Virus record (IMG/VR): IMGVR_UViG_3300048924_000586
Location: 1 to 64,000 of that record
DNA from: a virus
Strand: one strand, 5' to 3'
DNA length: 64,000 bases
The notes beneath the pieces were generated by a model. It was not told the DNA's origin. It saw only the letters and a list, made by a program, of their open reading frames with translations, and did not search any database. This document shows positions 22,091 through 30,588 of the stretch, in pieces. Numbering within the stretch: the first letter of the stretch is position 1; the number at the start of each line of letters is the position of its first letter. The translations under genes and the position numbers were made by a program.

Positions 22091-23722
22091 ATGACGATTC
22101 ATTTCGCGCCGGATCCCGCACGCCCGCTCATCATCGACAGCTTCGCCGGCGGCGGCGGCGCATCCACCGGCATCGAGCTTGCCCTCGGCCGCTCGCCGGA
22201 CATCGCCGTCAACCACAATCCGGCGGCGCTGGCGCTGCATGCGGCCAACCATCCCGAAACGCTCCACCTGTCGGAGAACGTATACAAGGTGGATCCGCTT
22301 GATTACCTGCGCCGCAGACACGTCGGCCTCGCCTGGTTCTCGCCAGACTGCAAGCACTTCTCGAAGGCAAAGGGCGGTAAGCCGGTCGAGCGCAACATCC
22401 GCGACCTCTGCTGGATCATTCCCGGCTGGATCGAGCGCATCCAGAAGAGCGGCGGGAAGGTCGACGTCGTCATCATGGAGAACGTCGAGGAGTTCAAGGA
22501 TTACGGCCCGCTGATGCAGACCGAGCGTGGCCTGATGCCAGATCCAGAGCGCAAGGGCGAGACCTTCAAGGACTGGTGCAAGAAGCTGCGCAAACTCGGT
22601 GGCAAGATCGAGTTCCGCGAGCTGCGTGCCTGCGACTATGGTGCGCCGACGATCCGTAAGCGCCTATTCGTCATCGTCCGGTTCGATGGTAAGCCGATCG
22701 TGTGGCCGCAGCCCACGCATGCCAAGCCGACCGATGTGGATGTCATCGCTGGCCGCAAGCTGGCATGGCGCACGGCGGCCGAGTGCATTGACTGGAGCCT
22801 GCCTTGCCCGTCAATCTTTGACACCTCGGAGCAAGTGATGGCTCGCCATGGTCTTCGAGCTGTTCGTCCGCTGGCCGACGCCACCATGTCGCGTGTTGCA
22901 CGCGGGATGAAGCGTTATGTGCTGGATGCGGAGCGGCCGTTTTTGGTGAACCTGACGCACGGCGGCCGAGTCGAAGACATAGCCGAGCCTGCACGCACGA
23001 TTACGGGTGCCCATCGTGGGGAGAAAGCACTGGTTTCTCCGCATCTTTCGGCTTTTTATGGTGTGGGCAAGGGCGGCAATGATCGCGCAGCGTCTGCGGA
23101 CGAGCCCATGTCGACAGTCACCGCCACCGGTGCGCAGCAGGGCGTTGTCTCGGCGTTCGTCTCCCGCCAGTTCGGCGCTTCGGTTGGCCACGGCATTGAA
23201 GAGCCATCGGCGACGGTAACCGCAGGCGTCAACAAGTCGGCTCTCGTCGCACCTTACCTGCAGGCTTATTACGGCACCGGTGACGGTGGCGAGGAGAACC
23301 AGCCAGCACGAACCATCACGACGAAGGACCGGCACGGCCATGTCGAGGCCAGCCTCAGTGTGCCGCCATTCACAGCCGATCAGGAGGCTCGCGCTCGCGA
23401 AGTTGCGGACTTCATGCGCGAGCATGGCTTCTGGGACGATCGTGAATTTGTCACGCTAACCGTTGGCGCCGACACTTTTGTCATCGTCGACATTGGCATG
23501 CGCATGCTCACGCCCCGCGAGCTATACAACGCGCAGGGTTTCCCGTCCGATTACCGGATCGACGAGGATGCCGACGGCAATGCGTTCCCGAAGTCGGTTC
23601 AGGTCAGCTGCGTCGGCAACTCGGTGTCTCCACCGGTGGCGCGTGCGCTGGTCGCGGCCAACTGCGGACACTTGGCTGCGGCGAATGACAATGTCAGCGC
23701 TGTGTCTCTTCGCGCCGCTTGA
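22091..23722 (+). CDS. C5-cytosine DNA methyltransferase (543 aa)
   Basis: Conserved motifs are in order: I, IIDSFAGGGGASTGIE (residues 13-28); IV, WFSPDCKHFSKAKGG (about 82-96), with PDC in place of the usual PPC; VI, VIMENVEEF (about 127); VIII, TIRKRLFVIVRFDG (about 190); X, VSCVGNSVSPPVARAL (about 506). The target-recognition region contains repeated ARTIT/STVTA segments typical of phage enzymes. It probably protects phage DNA from restriction. The tail carries AAANDNVSAVSLRAA. The leader has a GACG/CGTC hairpin with loop CCACCAA (22031-22045) and CAGAGGAGACTACC. Confidence 0.9.
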   Translation: MTIHFAPDPARPLIIDSFAGGGGASTGIELALGRSPDIAVNHNPAALALHAANHPETLHLSENVYKVDPLDYLRRRHVGLAWFSPDCKHFSKAKGGKPVERNIRDLCWIIPGWIERIQKSGGKVDVVIMENVEEFKDYGPLMQTERGLMPDPERKGETFKDWCKKLRKLGGKIEFRELRACDYGAPTIRKRLFVIVRFDGKPIVWPQPTHAKPTDVDVIAGRKLAWRTAAECIDWSLPCPSIFDTSEQVMARHGLRAVRPLADATMSRVARGMKRYVLDAERPFLVNLTHGGRVEDIAEPARTITGAHRGEKALVSPHLSAFYGVGKGGNDRAASADEPMSTVTATGAQQGVVSAFVSRQFGASVGHGIEEPSATVTAGVNKSALVAPYLQAYYGTGDGGEENQPARTITTKDRHGHVEASLSVPPFTADQEARAREVADFMREHGFWDDREFVTLTVGADTFVIVDIGMRMLTPRELYNAQGFPSDYRIDEDADGNAFPKSVQVSCVGNSVSPPVARALVAANCGHLAAANDNVSAVSLRAA

Positions 23723-23882
23723 TATCCAGATAGTTGAGCAGGTCGACCAGATCGTCGGCCTGCTCCATGTCCAGACCGTCTTGGAGAACGCCTTTAACCT
23801 TCGCCGGTAGGCCGGTGAAGATGTCGAAGACCGTCCACGAACCATCATTCTCTTTGCGCATGTCATAGCGGTTCTTATGCAT
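23694..23882 (-). CDS. small hypothetical protein (62 aa)
   Basis: The product starts MHKNRYDMRKENDGSWTVFD, then IFTGLPAKVKGVLQDGLDME; the DGSWTVFDIFTG core recurs in small rhizobial proteins. GGAGGT lies 6 nt before the ATG. It is read leftward against the early operon and overlaps the end of the cytosine methyltransferase by 29 nt. The function is unknown. Confidence 0.7.
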   Translation of the reverse strand: MHKNRYDMRKENDGSWTVFDIFTGLPAKVKGVLQDGLDMEQADDLVDLLNYLDIKRREETQR

Positions 23883-23903
23883 GCCGGTACCTCCGGAGGG
23901 TTT

Positions 23904-26234
23904 ATGCCTGATCTTACCACGCAGCCAACCACCCCAAAAGACCTCGCCCTCTCATACGTCTATCGCGGTGTCCCGGTGTTTCCGTGCCGGGCCGCCGACG
24001 AGGTGACGGACCAGTTCGACCCCGATACCGGCGAGATCATCGTCTACAAGGCGAAGACCCCGCTGCGCTCCAACGGCTTCAAAGGCGCGACCGTAAACGG
24101 CGGTCTCGTCGGCCGTATGTGGGACAATTACCCGTCTGCCATGGTCGGCATCCCCACCGGTGAGCAGCTCGGCGCATGGGTGCTCGACGTTGACGTTCAC
24201 AAAGACGAAAATGGTAACGTCATCAATGGTTACGAGACGCTCGCTCGACTCGAAGATAAGCACGGCACATTGCCGGAAACCGCCCGTGCCAAGACGGCAG
24301 GCGGCGGCACCCACTATTATTTCAAGCACGTCCCGAGCGTCCGAAACCGCGGTGGTCTCGGCGCCGGTCTCGACGTGCGTGGATCCGGTGGCTACGTCAT
24401 CGCCCCCGGCAGCGTGACCGGCGACGGTCGAGAATATCTATGGGTGGACTTCGACGGCGAGGGCATGCCGGACATCGGCGATGCCCCAGAATGGCTGCTC
24501 GATCTGGTCACGCCCCCGCCAGCCACGTCCGGCCCGGTGGACTATAGCTATGAGCCCGGCACGAACGACGCCTATATCGATCAGGCAATCCGGTTGGAGC
24601 TTGAGGAGACGGCGGCTGTCCCGATGGGCGGTGGCCGCAACAATCGTCTCAATCAGGCATCCTATGCACTTGGCACATTCGTCGGCGCTGGCGCTTTGCG
24701 GGAGAGCGAGGCGCGAGACTTATTGCAGGGCGTGGCGCGTGCGTGGGCTCGCGACTGGACGCAGTGCTGCAAGACGATCGATAATGGCTTGAAGGCTGGC
24801 ATGGCGAACCCGCGCGTCATTCCCGAACGGACGATGGCCGACACGACGCCATCGATCGACGCCGAGCGCATGGTCGCGAACACGCTGGCCAAACGAGAGC
24901 ATCCCACCCCCGAACCCGTCGTGGAAGATGACGAGCTGCCCGAGTACAAACTTGAGGCGGTGCGAGAGCTTGAGGATCTGACCTATCCAGGTGGACTGGT
25001 GGAGGATCTCATCGACTGGATCGTATCGTCAGCCGAGCAGCCCAGCCGGCCTTTGGCTCTCGCTGCCGTGTTGCCGTTCGTCGCCTCGCTTTGCGGACCG
25101 CGGTACTCGACGACGAGCCGAGACACGCGCCCGAACATCTATTCCGTAGCCCTCGCTGAATCGGGTTTCGGTAAGGATCACGCGCGCTCGCAGATCAAAC
25201 GGCTGCTGATGTCTGATCACGGCGTATTCGAGAAGTTCAGCGGCCCGGCCCGTATCATGTCGGCATCAGCGCTGCGCGAGGTCCTCGAAGCCAACCAGTC
25301 CGTCAATTGTCAGATCGACGAGTTCGGCGGCTTCATTCGCGATATCACTGACCGAAAGGCTGGCAGCCACCAGCGCGCGATCTCCACAGACTTACGCGAC
25401 TACTATTCCGCCAGCTCAACCTTCTTCGAGGGAGCAGCCTATCGCGGCACGCCCCCGAAGCGGATCTACAACCCAATCTTGTGCGTCCACGGCACATCGA
25501 CGCCTGAGCAGTTCTGGTCGGCCTTGTCATCGGCCAGCGCCGAGGATGGCCTGCTGCCGCGTCTGATCCTGTTTCATATCACCGGATCAAAGCCGGCAGT
25601 GGTGAAGCCCACCAAGACCGTCCGCGACGTGCCGTACCTCCTCATGGAGCGCATGGCGACCGTGGCCGGTATCGATGTGGCCAAGAAGCGCGGAAACCTC
25701 GGCAAGGTCGGTTACTCGTCCGACACGGCGCCGTCGGGTGAGGTCAAGCCGCATGTCATCCCATGGACGCCGGATGCGGAAGGCTTGCTGCGGGCGGTCA
25801 AGGAGACGATCGAGGAAAAGGAGAGGGCGGTCGCGGCTGATGCGCAGCCATTTGTTCGCCGCATCGTCGAGAACGCCATCAAGCTGGCCATCGTCGTCGC
25901 TGTCGGCCGTGACCCGGTCGAGCCGGTAATCAACGAGGAGGTCTTTGAATGGGCGGCTGCCGTGGCGTGGACCTGCGCTGCTGCGATGCTCTCGGAGGTC
26001 GGTGAGCGCCTGGCGGACAACCAGCGTGAGGCGAACTACAAAAAGATCGCCGGGCTGATCAAGAAGGCCAAGGGCGGCATCACCGAAGGCAAGCTGGCAG
26101 ATCGATGCAAAGCTATTGATGGTTGGCAACGCAAGGAGATCCTTGAGGACCTTCAGAAGACTGGTCAGGTCGAGTTTGCCGCCAATGACAATAAGCCAGG
26201 CAGGCCGTCTCGGCGATTGATATGGGTTGGGTAA
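23904..26234 (+). CDS. primase-polymerase with DUF3987-like helicase region (776 aa)
   Basis: The N-terminal 200 residues match the bifunctional primase/polymerase (PrimPol) domain: GVPVFPCRAAD at the start, AWVLDVDVHKDENG (catalytic Asp pair about residue 93), KTAGGGTHYYFKHV and GYVIAPGSVTGDGRE. Residues 350-700 resemble DUF3987, with a P-loop-like SGFGKDHARSQIKRLL (about 421) and DEFGGFIRDITDRKAG. It should prime and unwind at the phage origin. FAANDNKPGRPS is near the C-terminus. The start at 23904 has GGAGGG 3-4 nt upstream. A terminator and a candidate origin follow. Confidence 0.85.
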   Translation: MPDLTTQPTTPKDLALSYVYRGVPVFPCRAADEVTDQFDPDTGEIIVYKAKTPLRSNGFKGATVNGGLVGRMWDNYPSAMVGIPTGEQLGAWVLDVDVHKDENGNVINGYETLARLEDKHGTLPETARAKTAGGGTHYYFKHVPSVRNRGGLGAGLDVRGSGGYVIAPGSVTGDGREYLWVDFDGEGMPDIGDAPEWLLDLVTPPPATSGPVDYSYEPGTNDAYIDQAIRLELEETAAVPMGGGRNNRLNQASYALGTFVGAGALRESEARDLLQGVARAWARDWTQCCKTIDNGLKAGMANPRVIPERTMADTTPSIDAERMVANTLAKREHPTPEPVVEDDELPEYKLEAVRELEDLTYPGGLVEDLIDWIVSSAEQPSRPLALAAVLPFVASLCGPRYSTTSRDTRPNIYSVALAESGFGKDHARSQIKRLLMSDHGVFEKFSGPARIMSASALREVLEANQSVNCQIDEFGGFIRDITDRKAGSHQRAISTDLRDYYSASSTFFEGAAYRGTPPKRIYNPILCVHGTSTPEQFWSALSSASAEDGLLPRLILFHITGSKPAVVKPTKTVRDVPYLLMERMATVAGIDVAKKRGNLGKVGYSSDTAPSGEVKPHVIPWTPDAEGLLRAVKETIEEKERAVAADAQPFVRRIVENAIKLAIVVAVGRDPVEPVINEEVFEWAAAVAWTCAAAMLSEVGERLADNQREANYKKIAGLIKKAKGGITEGKLADRCKAIDGWQRKEILEDLQKTGQVEFAANDNKPGRPSRRLIWVG

Positions 26235-26270
26235 ATTTACTGAGTAAAATTAGGCAAAGGTTACCCTCAA

Positions 26271-26300
26271 AGAAAAGGCGGCATTTTTGCCGCCTTTTTT
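26271..26300. terminator. bidirectional rho-independent terminator
   Basis: AAAAGGCGGC and GCCGCCTTTTTT form a strong GC stem around ATTTTT, with a T run on the rightward side and an A run that gives a T run leftward. It separates the rightward primase gene from the leftward gene ending at 26306, so it can stop both. Confidence 0.85.
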
Positions 26301-26305
26301 GCATT

Positions 26306-26935
26306 TTAACCAGTAGCGATCGCATTCTCCGCAGCTTGTATGCCGCGCTCAATCTTCGCAGTAAGGACAAACATAAAATTGCCTAGTGCTTCGGCAAACT
26401 CGACCGACTGCTTTGCTTCCTCGTATGAAACATGAGGGTTTTCTGCATCTGCATGTCTTGGTCTATTCGAACCAAGCCTTACAGCGTGCGCCCAGTCCGC
26501 CATTCCCTGAGTTAAGATACCATCAGCTCGTGCCTTATCGATTCTGCTGTAAAGAGACCCTTCAGTATACGCTCGCTCCTTGAGCATCGCGTCAACCGCA
26601 CTGCCAGCCATAACGGCGGCTGCGTCGGGCGCGTGTAGTACATCGAATGCTTGCTGTAAAAACCGTCTTGCAACGTCTGGAATATCATTGTGCGCCAGTT
26701 TGGGCGCTGGATACACGTCTGCCGCCACTTGATTGAGATAAGCTGTGTGAGACTTTGCGGTAGTCGCGCCTCCACAAGTGCTGCAAAGGTAGCAAGCCCA
26801 AGCTTTCTGCTGCTGTCTATCCGCTCTTGGTGTCCCAACTCCATCATGAGACATCCAGACCAACTGCATCAAAGGCGCCGTTACTGCGCAGTGTGGGCAC
26901 TTCTCAACATCCAGCTGCTGCCCCATTGTGGCCAT
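26306..26935 (-). CDS. DUF4145-like protein with zinc ribbon (209 aa), accessory gene
   Basis: An N-terminal zinc-ribbon-like part (VEKCPHCAVTAPL with CYLCSTCGGATTA) is followed by a helical DUF4145-type domain (AAAVMAGSAVDAMLKERAYT, GILTQGMADWAHAVRLGSNR, then EAKQSVEFAEALGNFMFVLT). DUF4145 occurs in stand-alone phage genes and in some restriction and defence proteins. GAGGAGA lies before the ATG. It is read against the operon, is richer in A and T than its neighbours, and sits between a terminator and the candidate origin, all of which fit a recently gained moron. Confidence 0.7.
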   Translation of the reverse strand: MATMGQQLDVEKCPHCAVTAPLMQLVWMSHDGVGTPRADRQQQKAWACYLCSTCGGATTAKSHTAYLNQVAADVYPAPKLAHNDIPDVARRFLQQAFDVLHAPDAAAVMAGSAVDAMLKERAYTEGSLYSRIDKARADGILTQGMADWAHAVRLGSNRPRHADAENPHVSYEEAKQSVEFAEALGNFMFVLTAKIERGIQAAENAIATG

Positions 26936-26953
26936 TCAAATTCTCCTCATCTG

Positions 26954-27224
26954 TTTCGTCCGAAGTTTCGTCTTTTTGCCGAGTTTCGTCCATGGACGAA
27001 ATTGAGTTTCGTCCATTTCGTCCGAGTTTCATCCACCCCTAAAAAAGACGAAACTCAATCCGGAAAACTCAATGAAATCAGTACCCTGTATATACTATAT
27101 ATAGTTTCATCATTTTATCCTTATCGTTATAGTAAGTACCTAATTTTCAATCATTCTGTTGATCTGTGTAGAATATAGGGGAGGAAATGACGAAACCCGT
27201 CTCCAAGAATTCTAGCTGACGAAA
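26954..27224. repeat. candidate replication origin: TTTCGTC iterons and AT-rich tract
   Basis: TTTCGTC occurs at 26954, 26966, 26984, 27007 and 27016, with TTTCATC at 27027 and inverted copies (GACGAAA) at 26995, 27047, 27189 and 27218. Some are extended to GAGTTTCGTCC, and 26995-27013 is a palindrome. An AT-rich tract with TATATACTATATATAG follows. Iterons beside a DNA-unwinding-like tract next to the primase gene suggest the phage origin. A tiny 10-codon frame (MTKPVSKNSS at 27188) has a good GGAGG site but no other support. Confidence 0.65.
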
Positions 27225-27249
27225 CAGCCGCGCCACCTACTATGTTGGT

Positions 27250-27771
27250 ATGGCAAAAATCCCCACACAGAGAACCACGCAGACCACGCGCTACCAAGGC
27301 CGGAAGGTTCGCATCATCACCACGACATCCTCGACAGGCACGAAGGTCACCGTGACGGATGCGCCGGTCGAAGAATGGATCTTGCAGGCCGCCGCTGTCG
27401 CCGCACTCAAAAACATGCCGGAATACGCTGGCGACGCCGACAAGGTGGCTGCCAACGACAACGCAGGACGGCCGAGCTTCACTCTTGCAGCAGACATGAA
27501 CGGCGATAATCGAAGCCGACAGGCTGCCCTGAAGGCAACGGCGACGGGCATTGCGGCCGGTGATCCTGATCTCCGCATCTACCTGCCCAACGGCGTTCTC
27601 AAGCTGATCGAATACAAGAATGCCGAGGGCGTACTCACTAAGAGCCAGCGCATTCGTCACCCGCTTCTTTTCCGTCTCGGCCATCCGGTCGTTACTCTCA
27701 AGGTAGCGAGCAAGGAAGAGGCGGCGGCAAGGACGGTCGAGCTGGTTCGAAACTGGCTAGCTGTTGCTTGA
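27250..27771 (+). CDS. VRR-NUC-type nuclease (173 aa)
   Basis: The C-terminal 70 residues match the VRR-NUC branch of PD-(D/E)XK nucleases: GDPDLRIYLPNGVLKLIEYK (Asp then ExK), NAEGVLTKSQRIRHPLLFRL and GHPVVTLKV. Such phage enzymes cut branched DNA, for example Holliday junctions. The N-terminal half is basic and contains KVAANDNAGRPS. No ribosome-binding site is evident before the ATG, unlike its neighbours, so the start is less certain. It lies immediately downstream of the candidate origin. Confidence 0.75.
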   Translation: MAKIPTQRTTQTTRYQGRKVRIITTTSSTGTKVTVTDAPVEEWILQAAAVAALKNMPEYAGDADKVAANDNAGRPSFTLAADMNGDNRSRQAALKATATGIAAGDPDLRIYLPNGVLKLIEYKNAEGVLTKSQRIRHPLLFRLGHPVVTLKVASKEEAAARTVELVRNWLAVA

Positions 27772-27939
27772 CGCATCGCGCCACTCTGCGCGCTCAGCTT
27801 GGCGATTGCGCCACTGCTCGCGTTTGGCTTCACGGTCTCGGCAAACGGGCCCGTCGTCATTCCAGCCTTTGGCGAACCAAATGCCTAATCCGGCAAGGAC
27901 GACAATCACGAAGCCGCTCATGAGAAACGAAACAACCAT
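27757..27939 (-). CDS. small membrane protein (60 aa)
   Basis: The product starts MVVSFLMSGFVIVVLAGLGI and continues WFAKGWNDDGPVCRDREAKR: one N-terminal membrane helix and a charged cytoplasmic tail (EQWRNRQAERAEWRD). GGAGGG precedes the ATG. It is read leftward and overlaps the end of the VRR-NUC gene by 15 nt. Similar one-pass proteins occur in other rhizobial phages; the function is unknown. Confidence 0.65.
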   Translation of the reverse strand: MVVSFLMSGFVIVVLAGLGIWFAKGWNDDGPVCRDREAKREQWRNRQAERAEWRDASSNS

Positions 27940-28004
27940 AACACCCTCCTGAACACGTCAGCCTCTAACAACTGCTCATGATCTTGGAGGTTCCCAAGCG
28001 TCTG

Positions 28005-28139
28005 CTAACGTACCCGCTGTATTGAACCCGTCATGGTGTGGTCGACGCCGTCGAAGCGGTCAAGCGCCAGTGAGGCGCCGAACATCAGAATGGCGATAAT
28101 GGGGATTGCGAATAGGACGATAGATCCTGGTACGCGCAT
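28005..28139 (-). CDS. small membrane protein (44 aa)
   Basis: The product starts MRVPGSIVLFAIPIIAILMF and continues GASLALDRFDGVDHTMTGS: one hydrophobic helix and a short polar tail. GGAG lies about 8 nt before the ATG. It precedes the 27939 gene in the same leftward direction and forms a pair of one-pass proteins with it. The function is unknown. Confidence 0.55.
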   Translation of the reverse strand: MRVPGSIVLFAIPIIAILMFGASLALDRFDGVDHTMTGSIQRVR

Positions 28140-28249
28140 GAACCAACTCCGAACAAATGGCTGCGTCGGCGCCATCAATGCCCTGCGGCATTTAACGCAA
28201 AGTTAACAGATCGCGTTTGCGCACAGTTAACCACCACAGAGGAGACGAC

Positions 28250-29167
28250 ATGGCACGACACGGATCACTTGCTGAGCAACTCGATGCATTCCTGACATTC
28301 GCCACCGCGCCGGACCATGAGCCGGAGCCGATCCAGACGAACTGGGCCATCACGCCGGCCAATGACAACAATCCTGAAGATGTTGCCGATCTCAAGACCG
28401 AGAAGCTCTGGGACATATCGCCCTCGGTCGAGGAGGTGATGAGGCAGGTCAAGTCTGGCCCGGTTCATCGCAACGATGCTGGTCAGACGGTGCGTATTGG
28501 TCGCTTACGCTTCTCAGACGGCACGCAGACCGAGCAGGCCATGAAGGTCACCATCGACGGGAAAGTCGTCACGTTCCAAGATCGCATGCCTACAGGCGCC
28601 ATGCTCGGCACGATCGACAAGGAGAGGGCGCAGCGCGGTGGTGATGACAATCCGCAGGAACTCACAGACAGCAACGAATATTTCGCCGAGATGCTCGGAA
28701 CCCGCAAGCCGCGCTATGTCACCGCTTCGAAGAAACGTCAGCCACGACAGCAGATCAGCCACGACGAGGCAAAGCGCATTCTGGCGGACGCCTACGCCAA
28801 GGCAGGCGACGTCAACAAACTGATCACGCGCTACCCGGATGGCCTACCTTGCGGGTCGCAAAAGGTGGCGGATAGCTTTCTCGGCATGCGGAAGACGACC
28901 TGCGCAGGTGGTGGATCGATGGCGTGGCAGGATGTGGCTTCGGAAACCGAGCAGCGACGGTCATGGCATGAGGCGGTTGGCTACATGGCAGACGAGCACT
29001 TCGACATTCTGACAAGCGCCAGCAAGTCCAAGAGCCTGAAGGAAATCGGTCAGGCCCGAGGCTTCAAAGGGCAGTATGCAATCGAGGCAGGAAGGCGACT
29101 GTTGATTGCCGCCAACGATAACTTCGCAGAAGCGCTGGATTTGGCGCGTTATGCCAAATCGGCCTGA
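28250..29167 (+). CDS. hypothetical protein with tmRNA-tag-like C-terminus (305 aa)
   Basis: The N-terminus (GSLAEQLDAFLTFATAPD) is followed by TPANDNNPEDV. The middle includes a basic, helical segment (KKRQPRQQISHDEAKRILAD), and the C-terminal 60 residues look like a helix-turn-helix (SKSLKEIGQARGFKGQYAIE). The protein ends AANDNFAEALDLARYAKSA; its first eight residues equal the start of the Caulobacter tmRNA tag. The leader is ACCACCACAGAGGAGACGAC. It is the last gene of the early region and may be a DNA-binding regulator. Confidence 0.7.
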   Translation: MARHGSLAEQLDAFLTFATAPDHEPEPIQTNWAITPANDNNPEDVADLKTEKLWDISPSVEEVMRQVKSGPVHRNDAGQTVRIGRLRFSDGTQTEQAMKVTIDGKVVTFQDRMPTGAMLGTIDKERAQRGGDDNPQELTDSNEYFAEMLGTRKPRYVTASKKRQPRQQISHDEAKRILADAYAKAGDVNKLITRYPDGLPCGSQKVADSFLGMRKTTCAGGGSMAWQDVASETEQRRSWHEAVGYMADEHFDILTSASKSKSLKEIGQARGFKGQYAIEAGRRLLIAANDNFAEALDLARYAKSA

Positions 29168-29382
29168 CTTTCTGAGAAGTTGCCACCTGTATAGGTGAAG
29201 GGGTTGCCGGATAGGCGCCCCACACCTTTCCGGGCGCACCGATGTTGCGACGGAGCCTCGGCCAGCGATGAGCCGGGGCTAACTATCCTGAACCGCGACA
29301 GGACGAGCCACGACGGTGGACCCTTTCCGGTATTCGAGCATTAGCTCAATCCGTATCGCTGCGGTGATGCGGCACCTACAGC
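29168..29382. other. stretch without a supported gene
   Basis: A leftward frame at 29279-29503 exists but overlaps the better-supported gene at 29383-29571 and has no ribosome-binding site. A 20-codon piece from ATG 29338 (MLEYRKGSTVVARPVAVQDS) is its only plausible core. I looked for a tRNA cloverleaf and found none. The GC-rich segments may fold, but no terminator-like T run is seen. Confidence 0.4.
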
Positions 29383-29571
29383 CTACCCTTGATCCTCTGT
29401 CCCTTCGTCTGCACCGGGTTTCGTACCGTGGCAGAGGCGGCGGATATGTCTGGCCCGTGAAATGACAGGGCGACGCTGCGGACGCGCTTCGTTGGTAGTC
29501 CATATTCGGCCATTCACCGATAGATGCTTGCGGCTTGGACGCGGCATTCGGTTGGCCTTGCCAATCCCCAC
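29383..29571 (-). CDS. small basic hypothetical protein (62 aa)
   Basis: The GTG start is chosen because the phage leader module lies directly upstream in this orientation: a GCGGC-GGCTC hairpin (29604-29635), then CACCACACGACGGAGGAG. The product starts MGIGKANRMPRPSRKHLSVN (GTG read as Met) and ends GTKPGADEGTEDQG; the middle is Arg-rich. The function is unknown. It is read leftward, upstream of the rexAB-like pair. Confidence 0.5.
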   Translation of the reverse strand: MGIGKANRMPRPSRKHLSVNGRIWTTNEARPQRRPVISRARHIRRLCHGTKPGADEGTEDQG

Positions 29572-29745
29572 GTCGACCTCTCCTCCGTCGTGTGGTGATC
29601 CCTGCGGCTGGCTCGCTTCGGCTTGAGCCGGCCGCTTTCGGTTTCTCGGGGTGTGCACCAGATAAAGTTGTGGATTTTTACTGATTCGCTCTTATCTTGA
29701 ACGCCTTCGCATGCTGTCTGGGCTCATCAGCTTATGGTGGGGGCC

Positions 29746-30588
29746 ATGGACAAGAGTTTCACATTTCGTTTCTACAACGTTTCTCGTACCGACCCAAAAA
29801 AGCCACCGATGGTGGACCTGTTGCGACAAGTTGCACAGGAAAAAGACCGTTTAAAAAGGGAACATCAAGTAATTCAGGGCTATACTATTCGCCTTGAGGA
29901 ATTAGAAGATGACGGCGCGGACGCGGTAATTGGTGAATTTGTCCGATGCCAATCGACAAATCTACCGAGTGAGATTGACGGCTCCGCCAGGAGAGCCTTG
30001 GCTGCCAAGCAGTTGGGACATAGCATCGTTTTCCGATTGAACCACAAATTGGGCGTTATCGGCATTCAGCATGATCCTCGAATAGTGTCGCTAGGTAGGA
30101 TTCTGGAGTATCTCAGGATCTACAATGCGGGTGCCTTCTTCGACGTTGCACCTAGAATCAACAAAGATGCATGGAAAAAATTCAACGCAGGATCAGTGCG
30201 AAAGCTTTCTTTGAGAATTGCCTCTCCAGATACGATGGATGACTTAGGTGGCGATGGAAAAGCGGCATCAAGCGGACTGAAAGCGCTCGCAGACGCGTAT
30301 GACGCGCCGACGATCGGAATAGAGCTGTCGATGGGCAACCACAAAGGTTTCCTAGCCAACTCCGTCAAAGGTCTCGCTGATCTTCTCTCAAAAGCAGTGG
30401 GGCCGACTTCCCGCGTAGATAAACTTACTGCTGTTACCGTAATCAACGATGTTTCTGAGGAGGTTGACTTGATCGAGGAAAGGCAAATACTGCAAGACAC
30501 ACTGGCAATAGATGACCGTGATCCAGATAAAAATTATGAAGTGAAGAAAACATATCTAGCACGTGAAATGAAGAAGTTGATCGGATGA
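29746..30588 (+). CDS. RexA-like putative exclusion sensor (280 aa)
   Basis: A soluble 280-aa protein with no clear database-type motif that I recognise. It begins MDKSFTFRFYNVSRTDPKKP, then a heptad-like helix (DLLRQVAQEKDRLKREHQVI), then a mixed alpha/beta core (GHSIVFRLNHKLGVIGIQHD). Lambda RexA is 279 aa with a comparable order of an early xFxF strand, a central strand pair and a C-terminal charged region. The next gene overlaps it by ATGA and encodes a four-helix membrane protein like RexB. The start at 29746 has a G-rich site upstream. Codon use is more AT-rich than the flanks. Homology to RexA is inferred from architecture, not proven. Confidence 0.6.
   Translation: MDKSFTFRFYNVSRTDPKKPPMVDLLRQVAQEKDRLKREHQVIQGYTIRLEELEDDGADAVIGEFVRCQSTNLPSEIDGSARRALAAKQLGHSIVFRLNHKLGVIGIQHDPRIVSLGRILEYLRIYNAGAFFDVAPRINKDAWKKFNAGSVRKLSLRIASPDTMDDLGGDGKAASSGLKALADAYDAPTIGIELSMGNHKGFLANSVKGLADLLSKAVGPTSRVDKLTAVTVINDVSEEVDLIEERQILQDTLAIDDRDPDKNYEVKKTYLAREMKKLIG

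Noticed and set aside
22099-23425. Several leftward frames opposite the C5 methyltransferase
   Set aside because: The rightward gene has all conserved motifs in one frame; the others are shadows.
26954-27060. TTTCGTC repeats as a CRISPR array
   Set aside because: Units are 7-11 bp, irregularly spaced and in both orientations; no spacers of constant length and no cas genes.
29168-29382. Possible tRNA or small RNA gene
   Set aside because: GC-rich arms do not form a cloverleaf, and no CCA end or anticodon arm could be placed.
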